NCBI GenBank assembly: GCA_014360005.1
Contig: JACIYI010000011.1
Span: 1 to 64,000 of the forward strand
Source: Candidatus Aminicenantota bacterium
Lineage (GTDB): Bacteria; Acidobacteriota; Aminicenantia; Aminicenantales; Saccharicenantaceae
Length of the DNA stretch: 64,000 bases
Direction of reading: 5' to 3'
The notes beneath the pieces were generated by a model that was not told where the DNA came from, ran no database searches, and saw only the letters and a list, made by a program, of their open reading frames with translations. The position numbers were made by a program, and so were the translations under genes. Positions 44,679-54,089 of the stretch are shown piece after piece. Each line of letters opens with the position of its first letter. Position 1 is the first letter of the stretch.

Positions 44679-46115
44679 TCAGCTTCCGGGTTGGGTTTCA
44701 TCCTCGCGGATTTTTTTGGCCATGGTGAAACCGGTAAACCCGAAAAGGGCCAGGATGACCACCGCCAGGTAATTGGAAAAGGCATAGAACAGGTAGGAAA
44801 AGCTCGGCAGGCCCAGGGTTCCGGTGATGTAAACTCCGGCCATGCTCCAGGGAATGAGCGGGACAATGATGCCGCCGCTCTCTTCGATGATCCGCGACAG
44901 GTTCTTGGCGGCCAGTCCCTTTTTCCGGTAGGCGTCCGACAACAACTCGGCCGGGATGATCATCGACAGGTAGGAACTGCCGGTGATGAGGGCAGCCAGG
45001 ATGGTGGTGCCGATGGTGGTCAACACCAGGCTCCAGACTTTATCGGCGAACTTCATTATCTTTTCCAGGATTACAGCCAGCATCCCGGTTTTCTGCATGA
45101 TGCCGCCGAAGCTGAAGGCGGTGAAGGCCACCAGCTGGGTTTCCATCATGCTCATCAACCCGCCGCGGGAAATCAGACGGTCGACCGCCTCCAGGCCAGT
45201 CCTGGCAGAATAACCGGAATTGACGGCCTGGGCCACCTCGACCAGACTGGCTTTCTGGAAGATGACAGCCAGAGCCACAGCCACAGCCGAGGAAATCAGC
45301 ATGCCGGGGATGGTCGGTTTCTTGGTGAAAGCATAATAAAAAACAATCAAAATCGGTATCAGCAGGAAAAGGTTGAAATTAAAATTCCTGTCCAGGGTGG
45401 AAGTTATCTGCTGGATTTTTTCCCGGTCGAATTCCCGGCCGCCATACCTCAGGCCCATAAAAAAATATATTACCAGTCCAGCCAGCCAGGCCGGCGTTCC
45501 CGACCAGAACATATGCTTGATGTGGTCAAAAAGATTGGAACCGGCCGTAACCGCGGCCAGATTGGGTATGTCTGACAGGGGCGACATCTTATCGCCAAAG
45601 TAAGCTCCGGCCACGATGGCCCCGGCCGCCGGTCCAAGCGGTATTCCCAGCCCCATAGCAATGCCGATGAAAGCCACACCCAGGGTTCCTATCGTTCCCC
45701 AGGAAGTCCCACAGGCTAAGGAAGTCAGGGTGCAGACCAGGCAGGCGGTCACCAGGAAATATTTCGGGGAAATGAGTTTCAAGCCGTAATAAATAATCAT
45801 GGGGATGGTGCCGCTGGCGATCCAGGTAGCCACCAGGACTCCAACCGCCAGCATGATCAGGATGGCCGGCAGAGCTTTCCTGATGCTCTCCACTATGCCG
45901 GCTTCCATGTCTTTCCAGGAATATTTAAGGTAAGCCCCGAGGACGGCGGTGATGAAAGCCGCAGCTACCAGCAGTACCTGGGCTTTTATCCGGTAGATAC
46001 CATAGCCTATCCCCAGAAGCAGGCCCATAGAAATCAGGGGAATGAGGGCCAGAGCAAAAGATGGTTTTCTGGGTCCGCTCCGGGCCTCAGGCTTGGTGGT
46101 TAGGTCTTCACTCAT
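44679..46115 (-). CDS. NhaC-type Na+/H+ antiporter family protein
   Basis: A 478-residue membrane protein with about 12 helices of the NhaC/ion-transporter family. The family signature is GDKMSPLSDIPNLAAVTAG, which also contains the substrate-site acids and serines; LACGTSWGTIGTLGVAFIG is a second hallmark. NhaC relatives exchange Na+ for H+ or for organic acids such as malate/lactate. CAGGAG seven bases before the ATG sets the start. It follows the isoaspartyl dipeptidase gene by 62 bases on the same strand, so the pair is an operon; the antiporter may export or exchange an amino acid released from peptides. Confidence 0.85.
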   Translation of the reverse strand: MSEDLTTKPEARSGPRKPSFALALIPLISMGLLLGIGYGIYRIKAQVLLVAAAFITAVLGAYLKYSWKDMEAGIVESIRKALPAILIMLAVGVLVATWIASGTIPMIIYYGLKLISPKYFLVTACLVCTLTSLACGTSWGTIGTLGVAFIGIAMGLGIPLGPAAGAIVAGAYFGDKMSPLSDIPNLAAVTAGSNLFDHIKHMFWSGTPAWLAGLVIYFFMGLRYGGREFDREKIQQITSTLDRNFNFNLFLLIPILIVFYYAFTKKPTIPGMLISSAVAVALAVIFQKASLVEVAQAVNSGYSARTGLEAVDRLISRGGLMSMMETQLVAFTAFSFGGIMQKTGMLAVILEKIMKFADKVWSLVLTTIGTTILAALITGSSYLSMIIPAELLSDAYRKKGLAAKNLSRIIEESGGIIVPLIPWSMAGVYITGTLGLPSFSYLFYAFSNYLAVVILALFGFTGFTMAKKIREDETQPGS

Positions 46116-46177
46116 CTCGTTCTCCTGCTGTCGGCCGAGGCCGTCAAACAGTCCCGGCCGGAATTTATGGACTCAGG

Positions 46178-47344
46178 TTATAAAGCAAAAGTGCCGTGAA
46201 CTTTAAGCTGCCCGTCTTCCATCATCATCCGGCCCCGGCTGAAAACATACCTGAGCTCGAGCCAGTCATCGAGCAGCAGAATATCCGCCTCGTACCCCTG
46301 GAGAAGCTTTCCCTTTCCCGGCAGTTTGTAAAATTCGGCGGCATTGGTGGAAAAAACAGCCACAGCCTCTTCCAGAGTTAGAATCTTTTTCCGGACCACT
46401 TCCTGGAAGCTGTGGAGAAAGTCTTTCTGGCTGGCTACGGTTAGAGCTACCAGCTGGCCCTGCTTATCAAAGACGGGCAGGCTGCCGTTGGCATCGGAAC
46501 TGGCGGTGACCCGGGTAAGCGGAAGTCCTAGCGATTTAATCTGGCCCAGGGCTTCGGTCAGGCTGACTTCATCCGGGTCAGAAGGTTCCGGGCCGCAGGT
46601 CAGGTCAACATAACCGCCCCGCCTGATCCATTCCAGGGCCTGAGAGAAAAGATGGTGGTTGCGGTTGACATGCGTGGCGATAACCTGGGTAACAGGCAGC
46701 TCGCTTTCCTCCAGCATCCGGAAAAAATATTCCAGGCCGCGCCGGCCGTCACCCAGGTGGAAATGGGCCACCCCGGCTTTGCCCCCGAGCATTCCACCCA
46801 CCCGGCATTCGGCCACCAGGCGCAGGAATTCCTCAAAAGTCGGCTGGGAAGAACGGTGGTCGGAGATGGCTATCTCTCCGGCTCCGATTACCTTATCAAT
46901 CAGGGCGATATCGGAGCGGACGCTTCCGGTCAGGGTTGGGGTAGGCAGGTTGTAGGCGCCAGTGTAGATCCAGGTGCTCAGGCCTTCTATTTCCAGGGCT
47001 CTGGCTTTAGCCAGCAGCGAGCTCGGGTGCCGGGTGACGCTGTCGGTACCCAGGCAGCCGATGACCGTGGTCACGCCGCAGCCGAGGCTATCTTCTAGCC
47101 TGAGTTCCGGGGCCCTGGTGGTAGGTCCGCCTTCGCCCCCGCCGCCCAGGATATGAACATGGGGGTCGATTAAGCCCGGGACGGCAGTCAGCTGGCGGCC
47201 CTCGATAGTCTTAACTTCCAGCCCTTCAATTTTAATCTGGCCCGGTTTTTCCAGGGCCACTATCCTGCCCCCGGCCAGCAGCAGGTCTTTCGGACCAGGG
47301 CTGTCTGACCCGGCTGTCTTAATGTTCTTTATCAGGGTAAACAT
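46178..47344 (-). CDS. iadA: Isoaspartyl dipeptidase (beta-aspartyl peptidase)
   Basis: A 388-residue M38 amidohydrolase. Metal ligands are visible as PGLIDPHVHILGGGGEGG, with HFHLGDG and IATHVNRN supplying further histidines and TASSDANGSLP the catalytic aspartate. The GGGGEGG segment after the HxH is characteristic of IadA, which splits beta-aspartyl dipeptides from damaged or modified proteins. Length matches the family (about 390). TGAGG lies before the ATG. It is cytoplasmic and the first gene of an operon with the NhaC-type transporter. Confidence 0.88.
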   Translation of the reverse strand: MFTLIKNIKTAGSDSPGPKDLLLAGGRIVALEKPGQIKIEGLEVKTIEGRQLTAVPGLIDPHVHILGGGGEGGPTTRAPELRLEDSLGCGVTTVIGCLGTDSVTRHPSSLLAKARALEIEGLSTWIYTGAYNLPTPTLTGSVRSDIALIDKVIGAGEIAISDHRSSQPTFEEFLRLVAECRVGGMLGGKAGVAHFHLGDGRRGLEYFFRMLEESELPVTQVIATHVNRNHHLFSQALEWIRRGGYVDLTCGPEPSDPDEVSLTEALGQIKSLGLPLTRVTASSDANGSLPVFDKQGQLVALTVASQKDFLHSFQEVVRKKILTLEEAVAVFSTNAAEFYKLPGKGKLLQGYEADILLLDDWLELRYVFSRGRMMMEDGQLKVHGTFAL

Positions 47345-47544
47345 TTTTTCCTCACTTTCAGGTTGAAATTAAATTAACACTCTTCAGGGCTCCTGACAAG
47401 AAAATTCCCGCTGGCTGCGGCCAGGGGGCAGAGGTACAATAACGGTGGAGGGAAAGCCTGATAAACGTTTTCGGCTGGTGCGTCGTTTCATTAACGAGAC
47501 GAGGTGAGCAGTGAAAACTTAGATTTTCAGGCCAGCAGACCTGA

Positions 47545-48066
47545 ATGACAGATAGAACCCGGCTTTTGAGACTATTAGAGGAGTATGGAGGAGAGCTGAT
47601 GTCTTTTGCCCTGAGTCTGGTTGGCAACCGGGCCGAGGCCGAGGATGCCTGCCAGGACATGGTGGTCCAGATGCTCAAGCACTGGGACCGGGTTGATGTG
47701 AACAAGAATCTCAAAAGCTGGGCTTTTACCATACTGTACCGGAAGTGCCTGGATCAGCTTAAAAAGCGGCGCCGGTTTCATAACTTCTTCCACCGGGCCA
47801 AGGCTGATTATTCAACCGCCCTGGAAGACCAGCCGGAAAACCGGCTGGAGGAGTCAATCAGCGAGGCCGTGCTGAGCCAGTTACGACCGGCCGAGAGAAC
47901 CTGCCTGTTTCTCTGGGCCAGAGAGGGCTACAGCTCGGAGGAAATAGCCGGCATCATGGGCTGCTCTCCAGGCACTGTCCGGGTGCATCTATTCCAGGCA
48001 CGCCGGAAATTGAAAAAGCTAATGGAGAGGGGAAATGAAAAGAAGGCTTCAGTGTCTTCTGGTTGA
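47545..48066 (+). CDS. ECF-type RNA polymerase sigma factor
   Basis: A 173-residue sigma-70-family factor. Region 2 is at about 18-85 (AEDACQDMVVQMLKHWDRV; NLKSWAFTILYRKCLDQL). Region 4 is at about 108-160 with the helix-turn-helix YSSEEIAGIMGCSPGTVRVHL. Region 3 is absent, as in ECF factors. The start at 47545 lacks a strong ribosome site; a GTG or later ATG is possible but would trim region 2. The 3' end overlaps the anti-sigma gene by 32 bases, showing translational coupling. It likely directs its own operon. Confidence 0.88.
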   Translation: MTDRTRLLRLLEEYGGELMSFALSLVGNRAEAEDACQDMVVQMLKHWDRVDVNKNLKSWAFTILYRKCLDQLKKRRRFHNFFHRAKADYSTALEDQPENRLEESISEAVLSQLRPAERTCLFLWAREGYSSEEIAGIMGCSPGTVRVHLFQARRKLKKLMERGNEKKASVSSG

Positions 48067-48544
48067 CCTGGGCTGGCGGCTCGTTCCAGCCGCCGGATTC
48101 AGGCACTGGTTGCTCCGGAAACATCTTGACCATTGCCCGGCCTGCCAGGACCGGCTGGTCGGCCTGGAAGAAGCCCGCGGCCTTATCTCGCAGGTCAAGG
48201 CCTCTTGGCCGACCGGAATTGTGGCCAGGGCAGAAGAAGCTATCGGCAGGGAAGAACTGGAACCCGGCCTGTCTTCAGGCCGGGGAGACCTGGGCTGGTT
48301 GGCGCGGGCCTATGCCGGACTGGCGGCGGTGGCCATTGTTATCCTGATGGCCGGCTTCGGCTGGTACCTTGCCCGGCAGGAGAGCGGGTTTCGGGTTGGT
48401 CCCGGCTATGATACTTATGAAACTAAAATCGTATCAAAAGTATCATTAGAATATGTCCGGGCTAAAGGACAGCCGGCCAACACTTACATTTATCGGACTG
48501 ATGACCCGGAAATGGTCATCATCTGGGTGGAAGCGGTTAATTGA
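48035..48544 (+). CDS. Membrane anti-sigma factor with zinc-binding motif
   Basis: A 169-residue protein overlapping the sigma-factor gene. The N-terminal cytoplasmic part has the ZAS-type HLDHCPAC (HX3CX2C) motif. One membrane helix follows (about 91-110, AGLAAVAIVILMAGFGWYLA), then a periplasmic tail of about 55 residues with a strand-like end (PEMVIIWVEAVN). It should hold the ECF factor until a periplasmic or redox signal. AGAGGGG four bases before the ATG gives a good ribosome site inside the upstream gene. Confidence 0.85.
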   Translation: MKRRLQCLLVDLGWRLVPAAGFRHWLLRKHLDHCPACQDRLVGLEEARGLISQVKASWPTGIVARAEEAIGREELEPGLSSGRGDLGWLARAYAGLAAVAIVILMAGFGWYLARQESGFRVGPGYDTYETKIVSKVSLEYVRAKGQPANTYIYRTDDPEMVIIWVEAVN

Positions 48545-48585
48545 CCCTTCGGGGTTTAAGTTTGATTCGACCACAGGAGGTCAAT

Positions 48586-49548
48586 ATGAAAAACTTAAAT
48601 AAACTGCGGGCAGCAGGACTGATGGCCATCGTTCTGTTTTTATCCCTGACTCTGGCAGCACAGACCCAGAAAGCGGAAAAGGGCCGGCGGCCGCTGGTGG
48701 AAATGAAGCTTAAGGTCTTTGAGGGAGTCCGCGAAGGTCGGGTGGAGCCGATCAAAACGGTGACCTCATCTTTTTTGAGATACACCCTTTCTGCCAGTAT
48801 CAGGAGTGAAGACACTTCGGAAAAAGAAGAAAACCAGTTACGACGGGTCTTTAACCTCAAAGGCGTCCAGCTGCTGACTGAAGCCAATCTGAGCTGGCCT
48901 GAAATCCGTTCCAGGGATTTTCATATGTTCCGGCTGGACAGCAAGGAATACGCCATCGTCATAACCCTGGTGCGGATTAACAGCCAGGAGAGGATAACCT
49001 GCCGGGTGGAGGTCATGGAACAGGATAAAGATAAGAAAAGCCACTTGCTGGATTCGGAACTGGCTCTGGACAAAAACGTCATAACTACCTTCGGCTTCGA
49101 AGACACCACCGCCAAACCTTATTTCTTATCACTCAAAGTCCAGAAAATCTGGGGTTCTCCGGGTCTGGTTGTGCCACTCGAAGCGGTTGAGGCCGTTCGC
49201 CTCGCAGGAAAAGTGGGAGAAGTGATTCCAGCCGTTCCGCCCGAACCCGTACCCCTTAAAGATGTGGTCAGGGCGACGGGTGATATAGCGCCGCCCAAAC
49301 TCATCAAAAAGGTAGAGCCGGTCTATCCAGAGGAAGCCAGGCAGGCCGGATTGGAGGGTGTGGTGATCCTGGAAGTGACCACCGACAAATTTGGCCGGGT
49401 AGCCGCCGTCCGGGTGCTGCGCTCGGTGCCGCTGCTCGACCAGGCAGCCATCGAGGCCGTCAAGCAGTGGGTTTATGAACCGGTTATCATTGACGGCCAA
49501 CCCCGCCCCATCGTGTTTACAGTGACGGTTAACTTCAAGCTCAAATAA
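48586..49548 (+). CDS. Exported protein with TonB C-terminal domain
   Basis: A 320-residue protein: signal peptide (1-24, ending LTLAAQ), a periplasmic domain of about 190 residues and a TonB C-terminal fold (VEPVYPEEARQAGLEGVVIL through KQWVYEPVIIDGQPRP). It lacks the N-terminal anchor and proline-rich stalk of true TonB, so it is probably not an energy transducer but uses the domain for binding. AGGAGG six bases before ATG 48586 sets the start, 41 bases after the anti-sigma stop. It is the third gene of the sigma operon and a likely regulon member. Confidence 0.8.
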   Translation: MKNLNKLRAAGLMAIVLFLSLTLAAQTQKAEKGRRPLVEMKLKVFEGVREGRVEPIKTVTSSFLRYTLSASIRSEDTSEKEENQLRRVFNLKGVQLLTEANLSWPEIRSRDFHMFRLDSKEYAIVITLVRINSQERITCRVEVMEQDKDKKSHLLDSELALDKNVITTFGFEDTTAKPYFLSLKVQKIWGSPGLVVPLEAVEAVRLAGKVGEVIPAVPPEPVPLKDVVRATGDIAPPKLIKKVEPVYPEEARQAGLEGVVILEVTTDKFGRVAAVRVLRSVPLLDQAAIEAVKQWVYEPVIIDGQPRPIVFTVTVNFKLK

Positions 49549-49681
49549 AGTAAAAAAGTAAAATTTATAGGGCGGAAGAGGGATCAGTTGAACCTAAGGC
49601 AGAGGGCAGAATAATATGGCTGGCCAGCGAGTCGAATTATAATCCAAAGAAGCTTGATACCCGGGTTAAGGTATAAGTAAA

Positions 49682-51340
49682 ATGGGACCAGAGCCAGCAC
49701 TGGCTGGGAACATGAACCAGGGAATAAGAAGAATTAGACTCATTAGATCAACCGGCAGCCTGTCTGGTGGCCAGACTCCAGCTGCTAAGCGAGAGAGTCT
49801 GGGACGTTTTACTATTCTCTTTCTTTGTTCCTTCTTGATTCTGGCCATTTTTTATGGTTGTGAGGTGCGGAAAGCGCCGCTTAGAACTGAACCGGTACCC
49901 CGGCCGGCTGCCCCGGTCATTTCTCCGGAAGAATTATTTCAAAAAGGCGAGCTGGAACTTCAGAAGTTTACCGTCCCGGGATACAGGGCCGCGGTTGATT
50001 ATTTTGAGCAGGCCCTCAGGCTAAAACCAGATTTAACCGGGGCTTACGGGCGCCTGGCTGTGGCCTACGGCCTCTGGGCCAAGGAAAGAACTGACCTGGG
50101 GCTGGATAACCTGGAGCAGTGGGTTAAAAGCTATTATTTTTCTCTAAGGGCCAGGGATCTCGGCCAGGTAGCCGATTATCTTAAAGCCTCAGCCCTGGCC
50201 GCCAGTGCCCGGAATTTTATAAGCCGGCGGGAGTACGGGGAATTCTTCAGCACCATAAAAAAACGTTTCGCCAGGGAATCGGCTGAGCTGGCCCTGTCCT
50301 ATCTCCGCGATATATTCTCTACCGGTCAATTCAAGAGAGAGGCCATCAACCAGCCTCTGGAAACGCTCGATAAGCTTCTGAAAGATAATCCGGATGACAC
50401 CGAGGCCCTGGTCTTAAAGGCCATGGTCCAGGTGCTGACGGCTGATGACCCGAACCTGGTCAGGGTTATGGAGCTCAAGCCAGACTGGTCTTTGCCTTGC
50501 TTCTTGTTTGGTCTTTTCTTTAAAAGCCGGGGAGATGTGGAACAGGCTGAAAAGTGGTTTAACCTGACTCTGGACAAGAACCCCGAGCATCCGCGAGCCC
50601 TGGCCGAACTGGGGGAGCTGGCTTTTCTGGGGAGAAAATACGACCAAGCGGAAAAGGACCTGGAAAAGTCTCTGGCCCTCGATGGAGAAATGCCCCGGGC
50701 TCACCTCCTGGCCGGCCTGATCCTGCGTGAAAAAGGGGAGTATGAGAAGGCCCTGGAGCATTTTCGGGCTGTTACCACCTTAGTTCCTGACCACGAAGAA
50801 GCCCTGTACTATCAGGCTCTCGTCCTGGTCGAGCAGGCCGACTGGCCGCGCTCCCTGGAAACCCTGGATTCACTGGTCAGAATTGCCGGCAGTTATGAAA
50901 TCTTCGGCTATGCCTTGAGAGCCCTGTCCTTTCTCATGCTGGACCGCCTGGCAGAAGCTGAGGCCGATAGCCGCAGGGCCCTGGGCATCAGTTCAGGATA
51001 TTACCTCCCTTATTACATCCTGGGTCTGGTCTATTTCCGGAAAGAGGACTGGAAGAAAGCTGGAGAGAATTTTCAGCAATCATTAAAAGTTGATAAAACT
51101 TTTGCCGACGGGCATTATTACCTGGGCCAGACCTATCTGAAGATGAACGAGCCAAACCAGGCCAGAGAAGAATTGACCCGGGCTGCCGAGCTGTTCCAGT
51201 ACGAAGCCAAGCAGGCCGAGCTGCTCAGCGCCCAGGCCCGAGAGCGGGGCTGGACCAGGAAAGCCGAACTTCTTCTCGTCCAGAAAAAGGAGCTGGAGGC
51301 AAAAATTGCCCATTGCCAGAAGCTCTTGACTTCAAAATAG
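49682..51340 (+). CDS. TPR-repeat lipoprotein
   Basis: A 552-residue protein with an N-terminal hydrophobic segment ending IFYGC (about residues 50-60), a plausible lipobox after an unusually long polar n-region. About ten tetratricopeptide repeats follow, with pairs such as AVDYFEQALRLKPDLTGAY, EKWFNLTLDKNPEHPRALAE and AGENFQQSLKVDKTFADGHY. Translation may instead begin at ATG 49712 after CTGGGA, giving a shorter n-region. TPR solenoids bind protein partners in the periplasm or at the membrane. A classic terminator lies 99 bases after the stop. Function beyond scaffolding is unknown. Confidence 0.75.
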   Translation: MGPEPALAGNMNQGIRRIRLIRSTGSLSGGQTPAAKRESLGRFTILFLCSFLILAIFYGCEVRKAPLRTEPVPRPAAPVISPEELFQKGELELQKFTVPGYRAAVDYFEQALRLKPDLTGAYGRLAVAYGLWAKERTDLGLDNLEQWVKSYYFSLRARDLGQVADYLKASALAASARNFISRREYGEFFSTIKKRFARESAELALSYLRDIFSTGQFKREAINQPLETLDKLLKDNPDDTEALVLKAMVQVLTADDPNLVRVMELKPDWSLPCFLFGLFFKSRGDVEQAEKWFNLTLDKNPEHPRALAELGELAFLGRKYDQAEKDLEKSLALDGEMPRAHLLAGLILREKGEYEKALEHFRAVTTLVPDHEEALYYQALVLVEQADWPRSLETLDSLVRIAGSYEIFGYALRALSFLMLDRLAEAEADSRRALGISSGYYLPYYILGLVYFRKEDWKKAGENFQQSLKVDKTFADGHYYLGQTYLKMNEPNQAREELTRAAELFQYEAKQAELLSAQARERGWTRKAELLLVQKKELEAKIAHCQKLLTSK

Positions 51341-51438
51341 AACATATTTCTTTCTGTTTTACTCTGCTGGCAAAAAATTTCCAGGCCTGATTGACCGGAG
51401 CAACCCTTACGGGCTATCAGACCTTTCCGGTAGAGCGG

Positions 51439-51470
51439 GCGGTTCAATTAGAACCGCTATTTTTTATTTT
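51439..51470 (+). terminator. Rho-independent terminator after the TPR gene
   Basis: GCGGTTC-AATTA-GAACCGC forms a perfect seven-pair stem with a five-base loop, followed by TATTTTTTATTTT. It closes the TPR lipoprotein transcript and directly precedes the next promoter. Confidence 0.85.
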
Positions 51471-51497
51471 GAATTTTGGCTACTTCTGGGTTAAAAT
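51469..51497 (+). promoter_or_regulatory. Promoter giving a leaderless transcript
   Basis: TTGAAT, a 17-base spacer and TAAAAT (five of six), ending nine bases before ATG 51507. Transcription would begin two or three bases before the ATG. The -35 overlaps the T-tract of the upstream terminator. No Shine-Dalgarno is present. Confidence 0.6.
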
Positions 51498-51506
51498 ATT
51501 TAGCCC

Positions 51507-52274
51507 ATGTTGAGGACCTTTGAAGAAGAACTGAAGAGTTTCGAGAAAGTCATCCAGAGAATCAGCAGCCTGGCTCTCTTGCCCAAGAAAATTTCCGTCC
51601 GCGGGACCGAAAATTTTGTCCGGGAAGGTCCCAACATCATTGTCGGCAACCACGTCGGAAGCTACAAGGACGTGGCCGTTCTGTTCAAGACCGTACCGCG
51701 GCCAATCTTCTTTACCGCAAACAAGATGATTTTCAGCAAGGAGGATTTCAGCTTCCTGGTCAGAAAGCACCTAAACCGAAGCATGAAAAATATCGGCCTG
51801 ATGGTCCACTTTTTGCTGAATCCCTTTTTTACCCTGATTGTCCGCTACATTTCATCCAATATCGCCAAGGTTGGCTACATCCCGGTCGACCTTTACCAGG
51901 GGCGGGCAGCCGCGGTCAGGAAATGCCAGGAATATCTGAAGCTGGGAAGAGCCATAGTCCTACTGCAGGGGCGTGGCCACTTTAACGATGCCGACCCTAA
52001 CCCCTACGTGGCCCGCTTCCGGCACGGGCCGGCGGCCATGGCCTATAATCTTTATAACGAAGACCGGCTGGATGTCCCCGTCACCCCACTGGCCTTTTTT
52101 GGCACGCACCTTCCTTTTGGCGTTCCGGCCACGGTCCAGGTTAACGTGGGCCCGCCGATGTTCATCAGTTGCTATTGGGTAGAAAACAACAGCCGGCAAA
52201 CGGTTGAAAATTTCCGTCAGGCCCTGGAAAGGACGGTTAACAGCCTTTTCCTGGAACTTCTGCGCAGCCGGTAA
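51507..52274 (+). CDS. PlsC-like 1-acylglycerol-3-phosphate O-acyltransferase family protein
   Basis: A 255-residue acyltransferase. The catalytic block is IIVGNHVGSYKDVAVLF. The histidine and aspartate are separated by five residues (HX5D, 49-55) instead of the usual four, and the second block is VLLQGRGHFND in place of the canonical EGTR. One or two hydrophobic stretches (about 98-115) could touch the membrane. It likely transfers acyl groups to lysophosphatidate or another lipid acceptor, with divergent chemistry or specificity. There is no ribosome site; the start matches a leaderless promoter. The POT transporter gene follows 54 bases later. Confidence 0.72.
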   Translation: MLRTFEEELKSFEKVIQRISSLALLPKKISVRGTENFVREGPNIIVGNHVGSYKDVAVLFKTVPRPIFFTANKMIFSKEDFSFLVRKHLNRSMKNIGLMVHFLLNPFFTLIVRYISSNIAKVGYIPVDLYQGRAAAVRKCQEYLKLGRAIVLLQGRGHFNDADPNPYVARFRHGPAAMAYNLYNEDRLDVPVTPLAFFGTHLPFGVPATVQVNVGPPMFISCYWVENNSRQTVENFRQALERTVNSLFLELLRSR

Positions 52275-52328
52275 ACGAGCGGTGAGCCGATAGATTTTTC
52301 GGGTAATTCGTTAAAAGGAGAAAGAAGC

Positions 52329-54011
52329 ATGTTCAAGGGACACCCCAAGGGATTGTTTGTGGCCTTCTTCGCCAACATGGGCGAGCGCTTCGGTTTCTAC
52401 ACCATGGTCAGCATTTTTGTCCTCTTCCTGCAGGCCAAATATGGCATGACTCCCGGCCAGACGGGCTTCATGTATGCCACCTTCATGTTTTTCGTTTACT
52501 TCTTCCCGCTGCTGGGCGGCTTCCTGGCCGACCGGGTTCTCGGCTACGGCCGGACCATCAGCATCGGGTTGGTGGTCATGTTCAGCGGTTATTTCCTGCT
52601 GGCTCTGCCCACCAGGTTTCAGACCGGTTTTGCCCTGATCGTGGTCGCCCTGGCCACCATTGCCCTGGGAACGGGTCTGTTCAAAGGCAACCTGCAGGCT
52701 CTGGTAGGCAATCTCTATGACGACCCGAAATACAGCCACCTGCGGGACCGGGCTTTTACCATTTTTTACATGGGCATCAACGTCGGGGCCATGTTCGCTC
52801 CCTCGGCCTCCGAGGTGGTTTCCAACTTTATCCTGAAAAAGAGCAATTTCTTTTACGATGCCAGGATTCCAGCTCTGGCCCACGATTTCCTGGCCGGGAA
52901 GCTGGCCGAAGTCAATCAGCTGCTGGAATTGGCCCAGAAACAAAATCCGGCCATAACCATGGAGGGACTGAGGCAGTTTGCTGAAACCTACCTGGGAACG
53001 TTAAGCAAGTCCTACCATTTCGGCTTCGGGGTAGCCTGCCTCAGCCTGATAATCTCGATGCTGATTTTCTGGGGTTTCAGAAAGTATTACCGGCAGGCTG
53101 ACATTACCGAGAAACAGAAAGAAAAGTCAGCCGAGCTTAAAGCCCAGATGGTTGAGCTGACCCCGGAACAGACTAAGCAGCGCCTGGTAGCCCTGGGCCT
53201 GGTCTTCCTGGTGGTCATTTTCTTCTGGATGGCGTTTCATCAATCAGCGGTGACCATGACTTTCTTTGCCCGCGATTACACCGTCAAACAGGTTGGCCAG
53301 CTGACCAACCTCTGGTTTGACCTGGGCGGTCTGCTGCCGCTGTTCCTGTCCATCCTGGGCCTGGTCTTTTTGGTCAAGAAGAATGTTTCTAAGGGCGGCC
53401 GGATAGCCGGCGGACTGGCCTTTGTCATCTTCGCCGTTCTGACCTACCTTCGTTACCAGAGTTACCCCGAGGTCAGTCCTTTCCAACCCCAGCGCTTTCA
53501 GCATTTTAACCCCTTCTTCATCGTGGCCCTGTCGCCGCTGATTATCGGGCTCTTCGGCTACCTCAATAAAATAGGTAAAGAGCCATCGGCTCCCAGGAAA
53601 ATCGGCATAGGTATGCTGCTGACAGCGGCTGCCTTTTCCATTCTGGTTATCGCCTCGGTCAAGCTGCCCAGTCCAGCGGAGCTGGGCGGCAAGGTGGCCC
53701 GGCCCGAGTACCTGGTTTCAGTCTACTGGTTGATCAGCACTTATTTACTGCTGACCATTGCCGAACTGTTCCTCAGCCCCATGGGCATTTCTTTTGTCTC
53801 CCGGGTGGCTCCACCCAAGTATAAAGGATTGATGCAGGGCGGCTGGTTTGCAGCCACAGCCACCGGTAGTTACCTGGTCGGTCTGGTGGGCTACCTCTGG
53901 ATGAAGGTCCCGCTCTGGGCCATTTGGATGATACTGGTGGTGGCCTGCTTGCTATCAGCGGCTTTTATGTTCAGCATCATGAAGCGACTGGAGAAAGTAG
54001 CTTCCAGTTGA
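52329..54011 (+). CDS. POT-family proton-dependent oligopeptide transporter
   Basis: A 560-residue major-facilitator protein with 12-14 helices. The POT signature is ANMGERFGFYTM (ExxERFxYY type) in helix 1, and GTGLFKGNLQALVG and FTIFYMGINVGAMFAP are further PTR2-family hallmarks. It would import di- and tripeptides with protons. AAGGAG lies nine bases before the ATG. The S10 carboxypeptidase, IadA and an amino-acid permease in this window make peptide feeding plausible. Confidence 0.9.
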   Translation: MFKGHPKGLFVAFFANMGERFGFYTMVSIFVLFLQAKYGMTPGQTGFMYATFMFFVYFFPLLGGFLADRVLGYGRTISIGLVVMFSGYFLLALPTRFQTGFALIVVALATIALGTGLFKGNLQALVGNLYDDPKYSHLRDRAFTIFYMGINVGAMFAPSASEVVSNFILKKSNFFYDARIPALAHDFLAGKLAEVNQLLELAQKQNPAITMEGLRQFAETYLGTLSKSYHFGFGVACLSLIISMLIFWGFRKYYRQADITEKQKEKSAELKAQMVELTPEQTKQRLVALGLVFLVVIFFWMAFHQSAVTMTFFARDYTVKQVGQLTNLWFDLGGLLPLFLSILGLVFLVKKNVSKGGRIAGGLAFVIFAVLTYLRYQSYPEVSPFQPQRFQHFNPFFIVALSPLIIGLFGYLNKIGKEPSAPRKIGIGMLLTAAAFSILVIASVKLPSPAELGGKVARPEYLVSVYWLISTYLLLTIAELFLSPMGISFVSRVAPPKYKGLMQGGWFAATATGSYLVGLVGYLWMKVPLWAIWMILVVACLLSAAFMFSIMKRLEKVASS

Positions 54012-54089
54012 GTCGGAGTGAATCTGAGTGAAATTTAATAGCCGGGAATAAAGTTTATTAAAGTCAAGAAGAAAAAACTGAAAAAACAA

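Noticed and set aside
44691-45575. Plus-strand open frame (294 codons) opposite the NhaC-type gene
   Set aside because: Composition is glycine/aspartate/histidine-rich antisense noise; the membrane protein on the other strand is certain.
49638-49677. TATAAT and TATAAG just before the TPR gene
   Set aside because: No -35 element at an acceptable distance for either; AT-rich chance matches are likely.
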